A stretch of 64,000 nt of DNA from Candidatus Gastranaerophilales bacterium (GCA_944325705.1 CALVBB010000007.1:34322-98321), one strand, 5' to 3'; counted from the first letter of the stretch, positions 43,627 through 52,880 are shown. The notes: a model not told the origin generated them from the letters alone. Numbers and translations: made by a program.

Positions 43627-45432
43627 ATGGAAAAAAACAACGAAACTTTGAGAGTGCTAAGACACTCCGCATCCCACATTATGGCACAGGCTGTTCAGAA
43701 GCTCTTCCCGTCGGCAAAGTTGGCTATCGGACCTTCTACAGACACCGGCTTTTATTACGATTTTGATTTGACAGACGGGCATGCTTTTACGGAAGATGAC
43801 CTTCAAAAAATCGAAGATGAGATGAAAAACATTATTAAACAAAATCTTACTTTTGAAAGATACGTTATTCCGGATGTTGATAAACAGATTGCGGAGTTTA
43901 AGTGTGAAGGCGAAATCTATAAGGCTGAACTTCTTGAAGAACACAGAAACGACAATCCTACCCTGTATCTTACAAAAGATAAAGACGGAAATGTATTGTT
44001 TAACGACCTCTGCGCAGGGCCGCACATTCCGAATACTTCATATATTAAAGGCAATGCAATTAAGTTATTAAAAGTTGCCGGTGCTTACTGGAGAGGCAAT
44101 GAGAAAAATAAAATGCTTCAGAGAATTTATGCAACAGCTTTCTGGACAAAAGAAGATTTAGCGGATTACCTGCATTTTCTTGAAGAAGCTGAGAAACGCG
44201 ACCATAGAAAACTCGGTGCAAAACTCGATTTATTCTCGGTAAGAGAAGAACTCGGCGGCGGGCTTGTTCTCTGGCATCCAAATCTTGCTATTGTAAGAGA
44301 AGAAATCGAAAATTACTGGAGAACCGAACACAGAAAACGCGGTTATGTAATCGTTAACACCCCGCATATCGCAAAATCAAAACTCTGGGAGATTTCCGGA
44401 CACTACGACCATTACAGAGAAAATATGTTCTTTATCCAGAAAGATGACGACAGTGACGATCAGTACATCTTAAAACCGATGAACTGTCCTTTCCATATTT
44501 TAATTTATCAGGCAAACAGATATTCTTACCGCTCACTTCCTCTCAGAATGGCAGAACTCGGAACTGTTTACAGAAAAGAAAAATCAGGTGCTTTGTCGGG
44601 TTTGACCCGTGTTCAAGGGTTCACTCAGGATGATGCACATATCTTCTGTACTCCTGAGCAGCTGGTTGATGAAATCAATGAAATTATTGACTTTGTTGCA
44701 GACACAATGGCAATGTTTAATATGCCGTTTGAGGTTGAACTTTCAACCCGTCCTGAAAGCTATGTCGGCGAGATTGAAAACTGGAACAGAGCAGAAGCAG
44801 GCTTAAAAGAAGCTATGGATAGACGCGGTATGAAATATGAAATTAATGAAGGCGACGGAGCTTTCTACGGGCCGAAAATCGATTTCAAAGTTAAAGACGC
44901 AATCGGAAGAACATGGCAGTGCGCAACAATTCAACTTGACTTTAACCTTCCTGAAAGATTTGACATAAAATATCAGGATAAAGACGGTCAGATGAAAACT
45001 CCTGTAATGCTTCACCGTGTAATCTTCGGCTCAATGGAACGTTTCCACGGTATTTTAATTGAACATTACGCAGGCGCCTTCCCTACATGGCTTGCTCCGA
45101 CTCAGGTTGCAATTGTTCCTATCAGCAACGAAAAACACGCGGATTTTGCAGCGGAAGTTTACAAAAAAATGCGTGCGGCTGGTATCAGAGCAAAACTCGA
45201 TGACCGTTCAGAATCTATGAATTACAAAATCAGAGAAAGTCTGCAGGATAAGAAAATTCCTTACGTTGTCGTTATCGGTGATAAGGAAATTGAAGCAAAT
45301 TCCGTTGCTGTCAGAGCCCGCGGTATCGGACAGGTTGGAACTATGAGCGTTGATGAATTCATTTCAAAAGTTGAAGATGAAATTCTCGCGCGCAGGGCTG
45401 AATCTTTTGCTAAAAATTTAGTTAAAGCATAG
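43627..45432 (+). CDS. thrS: Threonyl-tRNA synthetase without TGS domain
   Basis: Class II synthetase charging tRNA-Thr. The 601 residues start directly with the editing domain (HSASHIMAQAV, the HXXXH zinc-like motif), followed by the catalytic core with motif 2 (YRKEKSGALSGLTRVQGFTQ), zinc-binding Cys/His residues (KPMNCPFHI) and motif 3, then the anticodon-binding domain. The ~60-residue TGS domain of E. coli ThrS is missing, as in cyanobacterial ThrS. The GAAAGAG ribosome binding site is modest. A long structured leader precedes it, and a strong terminator follows. Confidence 0.95.
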   Translation: MEKNNETLRVLRHSASHIMAQAVQKLFPSAKLAIGPSTDTGFYYDFDLTDGHAFTEDDLQKIEDEMKNIIKQNLTFERYVIPDVDKQIAEFKCEGEIYKAELLEEHRNDNPTLYLTKDKDGNVLFNDLCAGPHIPNTSYIKGNAIKLLKVAGAYWRGNEKNKMLQRIYATAFWTKEDLADYLHFLEEAEKRDHRKLGAKLDLFSVREELGGGLVLWHPNLAIVREEIENYWRTEHRKRGYVIVNTPHIAKSKLWEISGHYDHYRENMFFIQKDDDSDDQYILKPMNCPFHILIYQANRYSYRSLPLRMAELGTVYRKEKSGALSGLTRVQGFTQDDAHIFCTPEQLVDEINEIIDFVADTMAMFNMPFEVELSTRPESYVGEIENWNRAEAGLKEAMDRRGMKYEINEGDGAFYGPKIDFKVKDAIGRTWQCATIQLDFNLPERFDIKYQDKDGQMKTPVMLHRVIFGSMERFHGILIEHYAGAFPTWLAPTQVAIVPISNEKHADFAAEVYKKMRAAGIRAKLDDRSESMNYKIRESLQDKKIPYVVVIGDKEIEANSVAVRARGIGQVGTMSVDEFISKVEDEILARRAESFAKNLVKA

Positions 45433-45452
45433 ATGTGTTTTGCATAAATCGG

Positions 45453-45485
45453 CGCGCCGGCTTATCAAAAGCCGGCGCGTTTTTT
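45453..45485 (+). terminator. Terminator of thrS
   Basis: Perfect 11-bp GC-rich stem CGCGCCGGCTT / AAGCCGGCGCG followed by T6. Confidence 0.9.
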
Positions 45486-45491
45486 ACGGGG

Positions 45492-46301
45492 TTACAGTAT
45501 ATTTTCGAAAAAGTAATTTATAACATTTTGCGCTATAGAAACGATTTTTTCCCTTGCATTATCGCAGGAGTATACGTCTAAGTTTTGCATATAATTTTTG
45601 TCAGAATACAGCATTTTTAAAGTTTTAATTTTATAAGCGTCTGCATCGTGCGTTCCTAACCTGCTAATGTCATCATGCGCATATACCGCAGTTCTGAAAA
45701 TATCATAAGCAGAGTCTATCGTTTCAATCCTGGTATCCTCTGTTTTATATAGCTCTGTTGCATTCGCGTCGTTTATTTCTTTTAGAATTTTTGTTAGTTT
45801 GGACTGTTTATCTTCCGGAAGTTGTAAAAATGTTTCAAGCGGGGCGGCTGCAGTTTTTAATTCGTTCTGGGCAAATTCAAGAATGGCGAATCTTTCTGCT
45901 TCATGACTTCCTGCTGTTAATTTAATCACATTTTTTATAAAATTTTTTGAAGGCTGTTTGCCGGTTTCCGGATTTTCAATAGTTAAAGCTTCCTGAATTA
46001 TGTGCGGTTTTTCTTCCGGCGATTTAGTCTTTCTCAAATCTGTCAGAATTTCTCTAATATCATCTTCCGTAAATTTACGGCATCTGTTTTCTCTGGCTTT
46101 CCGGAGAAGCGAAATGCAGGTTTCTTCAATAAAATCCTGACCTTTTGCAAGTCCGCAAAAAGGGATGTAAACGCCTTTTTCATTGTACAGAGATTTTTGC
46201 AGTCCGCGGGATTTTTCTGAAATTTTTTGTTTTGCCGGATAGCTTGTGGCGGATGGTTTTGAGTAAATTCTTTTTTGTATGTTTAATTTTTCTACCTGCA
46301 T
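45492..46301 (-). CDS. Helical protein of unknown function
   Basis: 269 residues, all-helical by pattern after a basic unstructured N-terminus. Visible segments: IPFCGLAKGQDFIEETCISL, then KARENRCRKFTEDDIREILT, and a long C-terminal helical part. No signal peptide or TM segment. It is convergent with thrS and divergent from the second poly-G prepilin locus. Not recognised. Confidence 0.65.
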   Translation of the reverse strand: MQVEKLNIQKRIYSKPSATSYPAKQKISEKSRGLQKSLYNEKGVYIPFCGLAKGQDFIEETCISLLRKARENRCRKFTEDDIREILTDLRKTKSPEEKPHIIQEALTIENPETGKQPSKNFIKNVIKLTAGSHEAERFAILEFAQNELKTAAAPLETFLQLPEDKQSKLTKILKEINDANATELYKTEDTRIETIDSAYDIFRTAVYAHDDISRLGTHDADAYKIKTLKMLYSDKNYMQNLDVYSCDNAREKIVSIAQNVINYFFENIL

Positions 46302-46383
46302 AGTTTTACCTTCTGATTTACTACTTATACAAAGTCCGAGCAGTTTTTGAATTGCCTGATTTATAAAATTATTTTACAAATGT

Positions 46384-46412
46384 TTGAAATTTGTTGAAAA
46401 ATAGCTTATAAT
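46384..46412 (+). promoter_or_regulatory. Promoter of poly-G prepilin locus 2
   Basis: TTGAAA, 17-base spacer, TATAAT, nearly identical in sequence to the promoter at 27983-28011 of locus 1. Confidence 0.7.
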
Positions 46413-46491
46413 AAAAAAGTAGACAGGTGTCAGAGGAATGGCACAATAAGATTTGACGTATACGGCTGAAACGCAATAAGGAGAATAAACT

Positions 46492-47308
46492 ATGAAAAAC
46501 GCAGTGATAGCAAGGGTTTTCGGGGGGGGGGCAAAGTAGTTTAAGCTCCATAACCAGTAATTGGCAGGGGGGACAGCAGAATGATGCCGAAAAAACTGTG
46601 TCCTGTTTGAATTTTGGCTTTACGCTTGCCGAAGTGTTGATAACTCTGGGGATAATAGGAGTTGTTGCTGCGATGACATTGCCGACGGTGGTTAACAAAT
46701 ATCAAAAAAATGTTGCAACAGGCAAGTTAAAAAAAATATATTCTGTATTAACGAATGCAACACTTCGTGCTGAAAATGATTATGGTCCTTCAGAATACTG
46801 GGATTATCCGATTACAAGTGTGGAGGATGGTAGTCTGTTGCAAGGAATAGATGTAAATGGTTTTTATGCCAGATATTATGCACCGTACCTGAACATGTCT
46901 GAAAATGTCGAAAATACTATGGGTGAGTATATGGTTACTAATTTAAACGGCAATGATGCCAACCTAATTGGTGTGGGACATTCTTCTAATCATCATAGAA
47001 TTAACAGTGTAGGAGGTATATGTATAAAATTATGGTCTAACAATCAGTATGTAGCAGTAATGGTTGATTTAAACTGTGCCTCACCGCCGAATGTTCTTGG
47101 AAAAGATGTCTTTGATATTGCTGAATTATATTGGGAGCGCCAAAAAAATCTTGCGATACCAAGATTACTTATAATCAAGGATGCAGAAACAAGGGCAGAA
47201 GCACTTGAGTTATGTAAAAGTTTTACCTATGGTAATGGGGTACCAAATCCATGTTTTGCAGTATTTGTATATGACGGCTGGCAATTTAAAGATGACTATC
47301 CATGGTAG
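46492..47308 (+). CDS. Type IV prepilin with poly-G phase-variable leader (out of frame by one base here)
   Basis: AAGGAG precedes the ATG at 46492, which reads MKNAVIARVF into a 10-G tract and then stops at TAG 46537. The frame carrying FTLAEVLITLGIIGVVAAMT is open back to the tract; one G fewer would fuse them into a 271-residue protein with a 42-residue leader (GGGQSSLSSITSNWQGGQQN and onward). In the written register, only an unsupported GTG at 46598 could start the pilin. The C-terminal domain has the family motif VMVDLNCASPPNVLGKDVF and ends YDGWQFKDDYPW. The leader is homologous to that of the 28152 locus. Confidence 0.78.
46522..46531 (+). repeat. Poly-G tract (10 G) inside the prepilin leader
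   Basis: G10 homopolymer between a strongly supported ATG and the pilin frame. Distance from the tract start to the downstream AGTAGTTTAAGCTCC is 13 bases, the same as at locus 1, where the tract is one G longer and the spacer one A shorter. Confidence 0.9.
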
Positions 47309-47404
47309 GGTATTTGTCGTTAAGAGGAAACTTCAAGCCCGTACAGAAAACTTTAAATGAATGTAATGTTGTGTTGCTGTGTCTACAGCCCTGAATGAGC
47401 CTAT

Positions 47405-47436
47405 AAAAAATCCTTCCGTTTCTGGAAGGATTTTTT
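47405..47436. terminator. Bidirectional terminator between prepilin and the 72-residue gene
   Basis: AAAAAATCCTTCC GTTTCT GGAAGGATTTTTT; T6 on both strands. Confidence 0.88.
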
Positions 47437-47447
47437 ATTATATAAGT

Positions 47448-47666
47448 TTATCTTTTGCTGGTTGATTTTTCAAACTTGTCACCGCTGCTAATTACAGCAG
47501 TGTCTGTCTTTTTATTTGCCGTGAATGTGTCCTGCTCTAATGTTTTGCTGTTCGCCGCAGTTTCATTTTTCTGCGGAGTTTTCTTTACTCTGGAAGCTTC
47601 TCCAACAACTTTTTTTGAGCTGCTGAACTGTGTAATTCCCAAATTTTTCATTAGACCACTAATCAT
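47448..47666 (-). CDS. Small Lys/Ser/Thr-rich protein of unknown function
   Basis: 72 residues with a strong ribosome binding site (AAAGGGGGG, 3 bases before ATG), 18 bases after the flavodiiron gene and hence probably its last operon member. The sequence is polar and likely disordered apart from the N-terminus (MISGLMKNLGITQF). Not recognised. Confidence 0.55.
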   Translation of the reverse strand: MISGLMKNLGITQFSSSKKVVGEASRVKKTPQKNETAANSKTLEQDTFTANKKTDTAVISSGDKFEKSTSKR

Positions 47667-47684
47667 TTTCCCCCCTTTGTTTTA

Positions 47685-48869
47685 CTACACCAAATTTACT
47701 GATTTATGTTTTTCATAAATAGTTTCAGCCATAATGTCAAGTTTTTCAAAATCTTCAGCCTTAGGTTTACCCTTAATTAAAAGCGGTTCTATCAAATCAA
47801 GTTTTAACCCTGAAAGCATTTCTACAAGTTTCCCGGTAAGATTGCCGCCCCAGCCGTAAGAACCTATGATAGACGCAAATTTAGTTTTAGGCCTCAAAAG
47901 ATTTGCAAGGTAAGCAACATTTGCTGCCATAGGATGAGGCCCTGCAAGAACCATTGAACATCCCATTACAAGAGTTGTTGCATCAACAAGCCCCATTGCA
48001 AGATCTCCTAAATCTCCTGTTACTATATCGAATACCTGCGTATCAATACCTTTTGCCGCAAGTTTTTTTGCAAGGTATTCAATCATTTCTTCTGTGCTTT
48101 TGTACATTGAAACATACGGAAGCAGTACTAAGTTTTTGCCTTCGTCTGCGCTCCAGTCTGCATACAAATCAAGAATAAAATCAGGGTTTTTATAGAGAGG
48201 ACCATGGCTTGGCAAAATCATTTCCGGTTTCATATCCTGAATCATTTTTGTATATTTTTTGCACATTGTTCTAAATGGCATCATTATTTCAGCATAATAC
48301 CTCTTGGCACTGTGTTCAATTGCACAGTTGTCCGGAGAATACAGATTATCAAATGTGTAATGAGCACCTAAAAAGTCGCATGTGCAGAGCAAATTATCCT
48401 CAACAATATGTGTAAACATAGTATCAGGCCAGTGAACCCCTGGTGCTAAAATAAATTTTAAAGTCTTGTCGCCAAGAGAAATTTCTTCTCCGTCTGTAAT
48501 AACTCTGATTTTTGCTTCCTCAACGTGAAGCATTTCCATAATGTTGTCTTTGCATTTTGCATTAGTTACAACAACAGCTTCAGGATACTTTGCAAGCAGT
48601 TTTGGGATGCTTCCGGAATGATCCTGTTCGCCATGGTTTGCTATAATGTAATCAACTTTAGTAACATTGTTTTCATCTAAGTTTTTTACATATTCATCAG
48701 ATTTCGGCGGATACATGGTATCAATAATTGCAGTTTTTTCACTGCCTTTGACAAGATAAGAATTGTAGCTGGTACCGTGTTCCAGCGGTATAAGTTCATC
48801 AAAAATTCTTCTTTCACGGTCATTAAGTCCGCAGTAAAATATGTTATTTTTTATTTCCTGAAATTTCAT
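47685..48869 (-). CDS. fprA: Flavodiiron protein (FprA-type oxygen/NO reductase)
   Basis: 394 residues: an N-terminal metallo-beta-lactamase-like di-iron domain with HGEQDH (His79, Glu81, Asp83, His84) and later ligands (LAPGVHWPD; CDFLGAHYTF), then a flavodoxin domain from ~residue 250 (VLLPYVSMYKSTEEMIEYLA; SIIGSYGWGG). It reduces O2 to water (or NO to N2O) in the cytoplasm, with electrons from rubredoxin; a rubredoxin gene lies 1.2 kb upstream. AAGGAG before the ATG; 25 bases after the preceding rubrerythrin. Confidence 0.94.
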   Translation of the reverse strand: MKFQEIKNNIFYCGLNDRERRIFDELIPLEHGTSYNSYLVKGSEKTAIIDTMYPPKSDEYVKNLDENNVTKVDYIIANHGEQDHSGSIPKLLAKYPEAVVVTNAKCKDNIMEMLHVEEAKIRVITDGEEISLGDKTLKFILAPGVHWPDTMFTHIVEDNLLCTCDFLGAHYTFDNLYSPDNCAIEHSAKRYYAEIMMPFRTMCKKYTKMIQDMKPEMILPSHGPLYKNPDFILDLYADWSADEGKNLVLLPYVSMYKSTEEMIEYLAKKLAAKGIDTQVFDIVTGDLGDLAMGLVDATTLVMGCSMVLAGPHPMAANVAYLANLLRPKTKFASIIGSYGWGGNLTGKLVEMLSGLKLDLIEPLLIKGKPKAEDFEKLDIMAETIYEKHKSVNLV

Positions 48870-48894
48870 TTATTTCTCCTTGTATATTTATAGA

Positions 48895-49437
48895 TTAACG
48901 GGGTTTCTTTTTAAAAAAGAAAGTTTCATCATGTTTGCAGAGCGGACAAAAATCAGGTCTGTCTTTCTGAATTATAACAGCACCGCATGCCGAACACTGC
49001 CACACAAAATTACCGTGTTCATCAGGCTCAATATTTTCATTCTGCAGTGCTTCGTATAATTTTTTAAACTTACCTATATGCTCTTTTTCAATATCAGCAA
49101 CCAGTTCAAATAATCCGGCAATGTGTTCAAACCCTTCTTTTCTGGCAGTTCCAGCATATTCCGGATAAAAAGATGCGCCGGCTTTTTCTTCAAGTTTAAC
49201 TGCTTCTTTAATATTTTCAATTGTTTTAGGGTATGTTCCGTCATTAAGCCATTTGAACCAAATTTTAGCATGTTCTTTTTCGTTGTATGCTATTTCTTCA
49301 AACTGTTTATGAATAAAGTCAAGCCCTTCAGCTTTCGCAATGGACGCAAACAAAGAATATTTATAAGCTTCAACAGCTTCTTCCGCAAAAGCTTTCAGAA
49401 GATTTTTTTCAGTTTCACTGCCTTTAAATTCTGTCAC
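48895..49437 (-). CDS. Rubrerythrin-family protein
   Basis: 180 residues. Ferritin-like domain with EExxH-type ligands ([30 protein letters not shown]), then a rubredoxin-type domain (WQCSACGAVI, FCPLCKHDE). The usual helix-1 motif AGESQARN is replaced by AEEAVEAYKY, so this is a divergent paralogue. GTG start with AAAGGAG seven bases upstream. Begins a second transcription unit with fprA after the terminator at 49478-49510. Confidence 0.88.
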   Translation of the reverse strand: MTEFKGSETEKNLLKAFAEEAVEAYKYSLFASIAKAEGLDFIHKQFEEIAYNEKEHAKIWFKWLNDGTYPKTIENIKEAVKLEEKAGASFYPEYAGTARKEGFEHIAGLFELVADIEKEHIGKFKKLYEALQNENIEPDEHGNFVWQCSACGAVIIQKDRPDFCPLCKHDETFFFKKKPR

Positions 49438-49477
49438 ATCCCGCTCCTTTGATTTTGCAATTTTATTTTAACATAAA

Positions 49478-49510
49478 AAAGAGGCTTTGCAAATTTTGTA
49501 AAGCCTCTTT
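49478..49510 (-). terminator. Terminator after the perR-rubredoxin-rubrerythrin unit
   Basis: Stem AAAGAGGCTTT / AAAGCCTCTTT with further pairing inside, followed on the minus strand by T6. It separates this unit from the rubrerythrin-flavodiiron unit. Confidence 0.85.
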
Positions 49511-49517
49511 AAAGATA

Positions 49518-50063
49518 TTAGAAATTGTTAGCTTTCATAAAGAAATAAGCTTTCGGGTGCTTGCAAACAGGACATAATTCCGGTGCATTTTCGCTTTCAA
49601 TTGTGTGTCCGCAGTTTGAGCATTCCCAGATTACTTTTGAAGGTTTTTCAAAAACTGTGTTATTTTTGACATTTTCTAAGAGTTTTCTATAACGATCTTC
49701 GTGTTGTTTTTCAATTTTACCAACCATTTCAAAGAGGATTGCAAGCTGTTCAAACCCTTCTTCTTTAGCCTCTTTGGCAAACTGTGCATACATTTCTGTC
49801 CACTCGTAATTCTCACCGTTTGCTGCATCTTCAAGGTTTTTAATTGTTTCAGGAATTTTGTTTCCTTCATTTAAAAATTTGAACCAGATTTTAGCATGTT
49901 CTTTTTCGTTGTTAGCAGTTTCTTCAAAAATTTTACTGATCTGAACAAACCCGTCTTTTTTAGCCTGAGAGGCATAGTAAGTATATTTGTTTCTGGCCTG
50001 TGATTCGCCTGCAAAGGCAGTCTGTAAATTTTTTTCTGTTCTGGAACCTTTTAATTCTGGCAT
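49518..50063 (-). CDS. rbr: Rubrerythrin
   Basis: 181 residues with the classic form: [36 protein letters not shown], a second ExxH ([14 protein letters not shown]), and a C-terminal rubredoxin centre ([19 protein letters not shown]). H2O2 reduction. Third gene after perR and rubredoxin, so likely peroxide-inducible with its electron donor. Confidence 0.94.
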   Translation of the reverse strand: MPELKGSRTEKNLQTAFAGESQARNKYTYYASQAKKDGFVQISKIFEETANNEKEHAKIWFKFLNEGNKIPETIKNLEDAANGENYEWTEMYAQFAKEAKEEGFEQLAILFEMVGKIEKQHEDRYRKLLENVKNNTVFEKPSKVIWECSNCGHTIESENAPELCPVCKHPKAYFFMKANNF

Positions 50064-50086
50064 ATACTTCTCCTTATTCTTAATCC

Positions 50087-50108
50087 GGCCGCAGAATTTT
50101 CTGCGGCC
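50087..50108. terminator. Hairpin between rubredoxin and rubrerythrin genes
   Basis: GGCCGCAGAA TT TTCTGCGGCC, a perfect 10-bp stem with no T run on the minus strand. More likely an mRNA processing or attenuation hairpin within the operon than a full terminator. Confidence 0.5.
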
Positions 50109-50120
50109 TTCAGTACGCTT

Positions 50121-50258
50121 TTATGCTTCTTCAAACTGGTCTTTGCCGACTCCGCAGAGAGGACATACGTAATCATCCGGCAAATCTTCAAATGCTACGT
50201 TATCGTGTTCTGCAGGGTCATACTCATAACCGCAAACTGTGCATACAAATTTTTTCAT
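50121..50258 (-). CDS. Rubredoxin
   Basis: 45-residue protein. It has two CXXCG knuckles ([12 protein letters not shown] and [14 protein letters not shown]) spaced as in all rubredoxins, binding one Fe. It is the electron carrier for rubrerythrin and the flavodiiron protein encoded downstream. AAAGGAG ribosome binding site; 11 bases after perR, so co-transcribed. Confidence 0.93.
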   Translation of the reverse strand: MKKFVCTVCGYEYDPAEHDNVAFEDLPDDYVCPLCGVGKDQFEEA

Positions 50259-50269
50259 AATTTTCTCCT

Positions 50270-50668
50270 TTACTGTTTTAATTCAGCCTCCGCGGAGGCT
50301 TTACACTCACTGCAAATTCCGTGGAACACAATATCGTGTCCGAGGACTTTGAATTTTGTTTCTTCTTCTGCACGCCGGACAAGTTCCGGGGCTATATCCG
50401 AATTTATGTCGTAAACTTTTTTGCAATTGTCGCATATAAAATGATAATGCGTATGCGTATTGTGGTCATAATGCGAGGACGTTTCAAGACCGTCAATTCT
50501 TTTGATAATCCCGTGTTCCTCCAGTTGGTTTAAATTTCTGTATAATGTTGCAAGACTAATTGTGGAATTTTCTTTTTTTAAAATAGAATACAAATATTCC
50601 GCAGTCGGATGAACTGCATTTGCCTTTAATTTATCCAGAATGATTTCACGCTGCCTGGAGTATTTCAT
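50270..50668 (-). CDS. perR: Fur-family peroxide regulator (PerR-like)
   Basis: From the ATG at 50668 (GAGG upstream) the protein is 132 residues. It has a winged-helix N-domain ([39 protein letters not shown]). The His/Asp-rich regulatory site follows ([17 protein letters not shown]), and a structural zinc site is formed by two CXXC pairs (CDNC, CSEC). Its position heading rubredoxin and rubrerythrin genes, and a 7-1-7 operator overlapping its own promoter, favour PerR over Fur or Zur. Metal-catalysed His oxidation is family knowledge, not seen here. Confidence 0.87.
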   Translation of the reverse strand: MKYSRQREIILDKLKANAVHPTAEYLYSILKKENSTISLATLYRNLNQLEEHGIIKRIDGLETSSHYDHNTHTHYHFICDNCKKVYDINSDIAPELVRRAEEETKFKVLGHDIVFHGICSECKASAEAELKQ

Positions 50669-50682
50669 TAAATACCTCAACT

Positions 50683-50725
50683 TGATAATAATTCTCATTT
50701 TATGGTATAAATATAGAAAAGTCAA
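50683..50725 (-). promoter_or_regulatory. perR promoter with PerR/Fur-type box
   Basis: Minus strand TTGACT (50725-50720), 17-base spacer, TAAAAT (50702-50697), then TGAGAAT-T-ATTATCA (50697-50683), a 7-1-7 inverted repeat of the Fur/PerR type with one mismatch. Its place at the transcription start implies autorepression. Confidence 0.65.
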
Positions 50726-50790
50726 TAGTCTTTTAAAGTTTTATTATCCAGGGCAATTTTATTATATGATTTGTTTTTATTTAAATAGAT

Positions 50791-51069
50791 ATGGTAAGTG
50801 TTCAAAACAGCAGTATGAATGGAAATATGAAAAATCCTGACCTTAGAATCGGGGTTTTAGTGCCGCCAGACAAACATTACAAGCCGGTGCTTTATTCTGA
50901 TGCGGAAGCCTCTGCAAAGTTTAAGGCAATGAATAATGATATTTATTCAAAACAGAAAAAACTTGATTTTGAAGATACAAAAGATACACCGAAATCCGTA
51001 AAATTTATAGGTGCAGCAGGTGCGATTGCGGCTCTGGGGCTTGCCGTAAAAAGTTTTATTAAGAAGTAG
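50791..51069 (+). CDS. Small protein with C-terminal hydrophobic segment
   Basis: 92 residues at most; the start is uncertain (50791 or later in-frame ATGs at 50815 and 50827; none has a good ribosome binding site). Polar N-terminal part, then a C-terminal Ala/Gly helix ending in Lys (KFIGAAGAIAALGLAVKSFI), like a tail anchor. Similar tail to the 283-residue protein at 42442. Function unknown. Confidence 0.55.
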   Translation: MVSVQNSSMNGNMKNPDLRIGVLVPPDKHYKPVLYSDAEASAKFKAMNNDIYSKQKKLDFEDTKDTPKSVKFIGAAGAIAALGLAVKSFIKK

Positions 51070-51240
51070 GGTCAGAACTATTTACATTTTGTGTACAGTG
51101 TAATTTAACATTTCTTTAGAAAACTCGTTTTTTCATACCATGTTTTATTTTTAGTGTAAAATGTTATAAGAATTTATTTGTGCTGTGTGCAAGCCTTTGT
51201 GAGCGGTGCGGCAGCAGATTTGAAAATGAAAGAGGTATTG

Positions 51241-51576
51241 ATGAATACAGTTGTACTGGTAGGCCGTGTCGGCCGTGATGCTGAAATAAAATACTTTGAA
51301 TCTGGAAAGGTTAAGGCGAATTTTTCCGTTGCAGTTAACCGCTGGGACTCAAAAACTAAGTCGGAAGTCGCTGACTGGTTTAATATTGATGTATGGGATA
51401 AGCAGGCAGAGTTTGCAGGCGAATATGTTAAAAAAGGTATTCAGGTTGCAGTGGATGGCAGAATTATGCAGAATCGCTGGACAGACAGGGCTACAGGCAA
51501 CGAAAGAGAAAGTTTTCTTGTTGTTGCAAACAGCATAAGATTATTAGGTTCAAAAAGAGACGCTGAAGCATTATGA
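51241..51576 (+). CDS. ssb: Single-stranded DNA-binding protein
   Basis: 111 residues from the ATG at 51241 (AGAGG upstream). OB-fold with MNTVVLVGRVGRDAEIKYFE, the WFNIDVWDKQAEFAGEYVKK region and VDGRIMQNRWTD. It lacks the long Gly/Pro tail and acidic DDDIPF tip of standard SSBs, as in short cyanobacterial SSB. Its stop overlaps the next gene's start (ATGA), which is an unexpected partner. Confidence 0.88.
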   Translation: MNTVVLVGRVGRDAEIKYFESGKVKANFSVAVNRWDSKTKSEVADWFNIDVWDKQAEFAGEYVKKGIQVAVDGRIMQNRWTDRATGNERESFLVVANSIRLLGSKRDAEAL

Positions 51577-52880
51577 TAATTAATTCTACAACTGTTGCGG
51601 TTATTGCTGACGATTTGACCGGTGCAAACGATACAGCGCTCCAGTTTCATCTGAAAGGTGCTAATACACAGATTTTACTGGATGAAAATATTGAGCCGGT
51701 TAACCTGAAAAATACCCAGACATGGGCGCTTTCTACAGAGTCGAGAAATATCAGACCTGAGGAGGCTTATGCAAAGGCTCAAGAGGCAGCACGATTTTTC
51801 ATTGAAAAAATTAATCCTGATTTTTTCTATAAAAAAATAGATTCCACAATTAGAGGAAATATTGCGGTTGAAACTCTTGCAATATTGGAAACACTCGGGT
51901 GGGATGCTGCGATTATTATACCGGCATTTCCGGCAGAATCCAGGGTTACGGTCGGCGGTTATCACTTGCTTAAAGGTGTGCCGATTGAACGTACAGAAAT
52001 GGCTCGTGATCCGCATTCTCCAATTTTTGAATCCCATCTTCCAACACTTTTAAGGTCGCAGCTTTCAGATGAAAACAGGGAACTTGTCGGCTCTATTGAA
52101 CTTTCGACTATTATGGAAGGCGCCGGCCCGATTTTGAGAGATTTGAATAATCTGATTAAGTCAGGAAAAAAACTTATTTTGATGGATGCCGTATCAACCG
52201 TTGATATTGAGCAGATTGTTCTTGCAATGGACAAATCAGAATACAGAATTTTGCCTGCAGGAACAGCTGCTGCTGCAAAAGCTCTTGCTGATTTATGGTA
52301 TTCTGATTTTAAAACAGAGCATATCACAAAAACTATTCCGGAACTTCCTAAACTCGTTGTTTCCGGCAGCGCTACCCAGATTACTGCAAATCAGATTGAA
52401 AAACTTGAGGAATCCGATGACTTTGAAAATATTCTTGTGATTAATCTTGATATGAAAACTGTTCTGGAAGGTGTGAGCGATGAACTTGTTTCCCGTGTGG
52501 TAAACAATCTAGGGCAGAATAATGTCGTTGTTGTTCATACATCAAATCTGGTTAGAGATTTTGACGGATTTTCTGAGGATTCCCTGAACGCAGAGCTTAC
52601 AAAGGCAAATCTTGCAAATGTAATAACAGATTTTCTTGCGGAACTAACACATAAAGTAGTTGCACAGAAAGAATTAATCCTAATTACTCTTGGCGGTGAA
52701 ACCTCTTACAAATGCTGTTCCGCAATCGGTGCAACCCAGCTTCAGCTTATAGATGAAGTTGCTCCTGCAATTGCATTGAGCCTTGATCATAATGCGCAGT
52801 GGATTGTGACAAAATCAGGAAACCTCGGTAATGTTAATACTCTGATTGATATTTTGAAATATTTTGAACATCATGAATAG
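51573..52880 (+). CDS. Four-carbon acid sugar kinase family protein (DUF1537)
   Basis: 435 residues. N-terminal domain with AVIADDLTGANDTALQF and FFYKKIDSTIRGNIAVE, both diagnostic of the DUF1537 kinases (D-threonate, D-erythronate and related acids). The C-terminal nucleotide-binding domain follows (LVVSGSATQITANQIEKLEE; LITLGGETSYKCCSAIGA). It overlaps ssb by 4 bases upstream and pdxA downstream. With PdxA2 this family forms the 4-phospho-D-threonate route to DHAP, so the pair may serve catabolism; substrate is not determinable. Confidence 0.88.
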   Translation: MIINSTTVAVIADDLTGANDTALQFHLKGANTQILLDENIEPVNLKNTQTWALSTESRNIRPEEAYAKAQEAARFFIEKINPDFFYKKIDSTIRGNIAVETLAILETLGWDAAIIIPAFPAESRVTVGGYHLLKGVPIERTEMARDPHSPIFESHLPTLLRSQLSDENRELVGSIELSTIMEGAGPILRDLNNLIKSGKKLILMDAVSTVDIEQIVLAMDKSEYRILPAGTAAAAKALADLWYSDFKTEHITKTIPELPKLVVSGSATQITANQIEKLEESDDFENILVINLDMKTVLEGVSDELVSRVVNNLGQNNVVVVHTSNLVRDFDGFSEDSLNAELTKANLANVITDFLAELTHKVVAQKELILITLGGETSYKCCSAIGATQLQLIDEVAPAIALSLDHNAQWIVTKSGNLGNVNTLIDILKYFEHHE

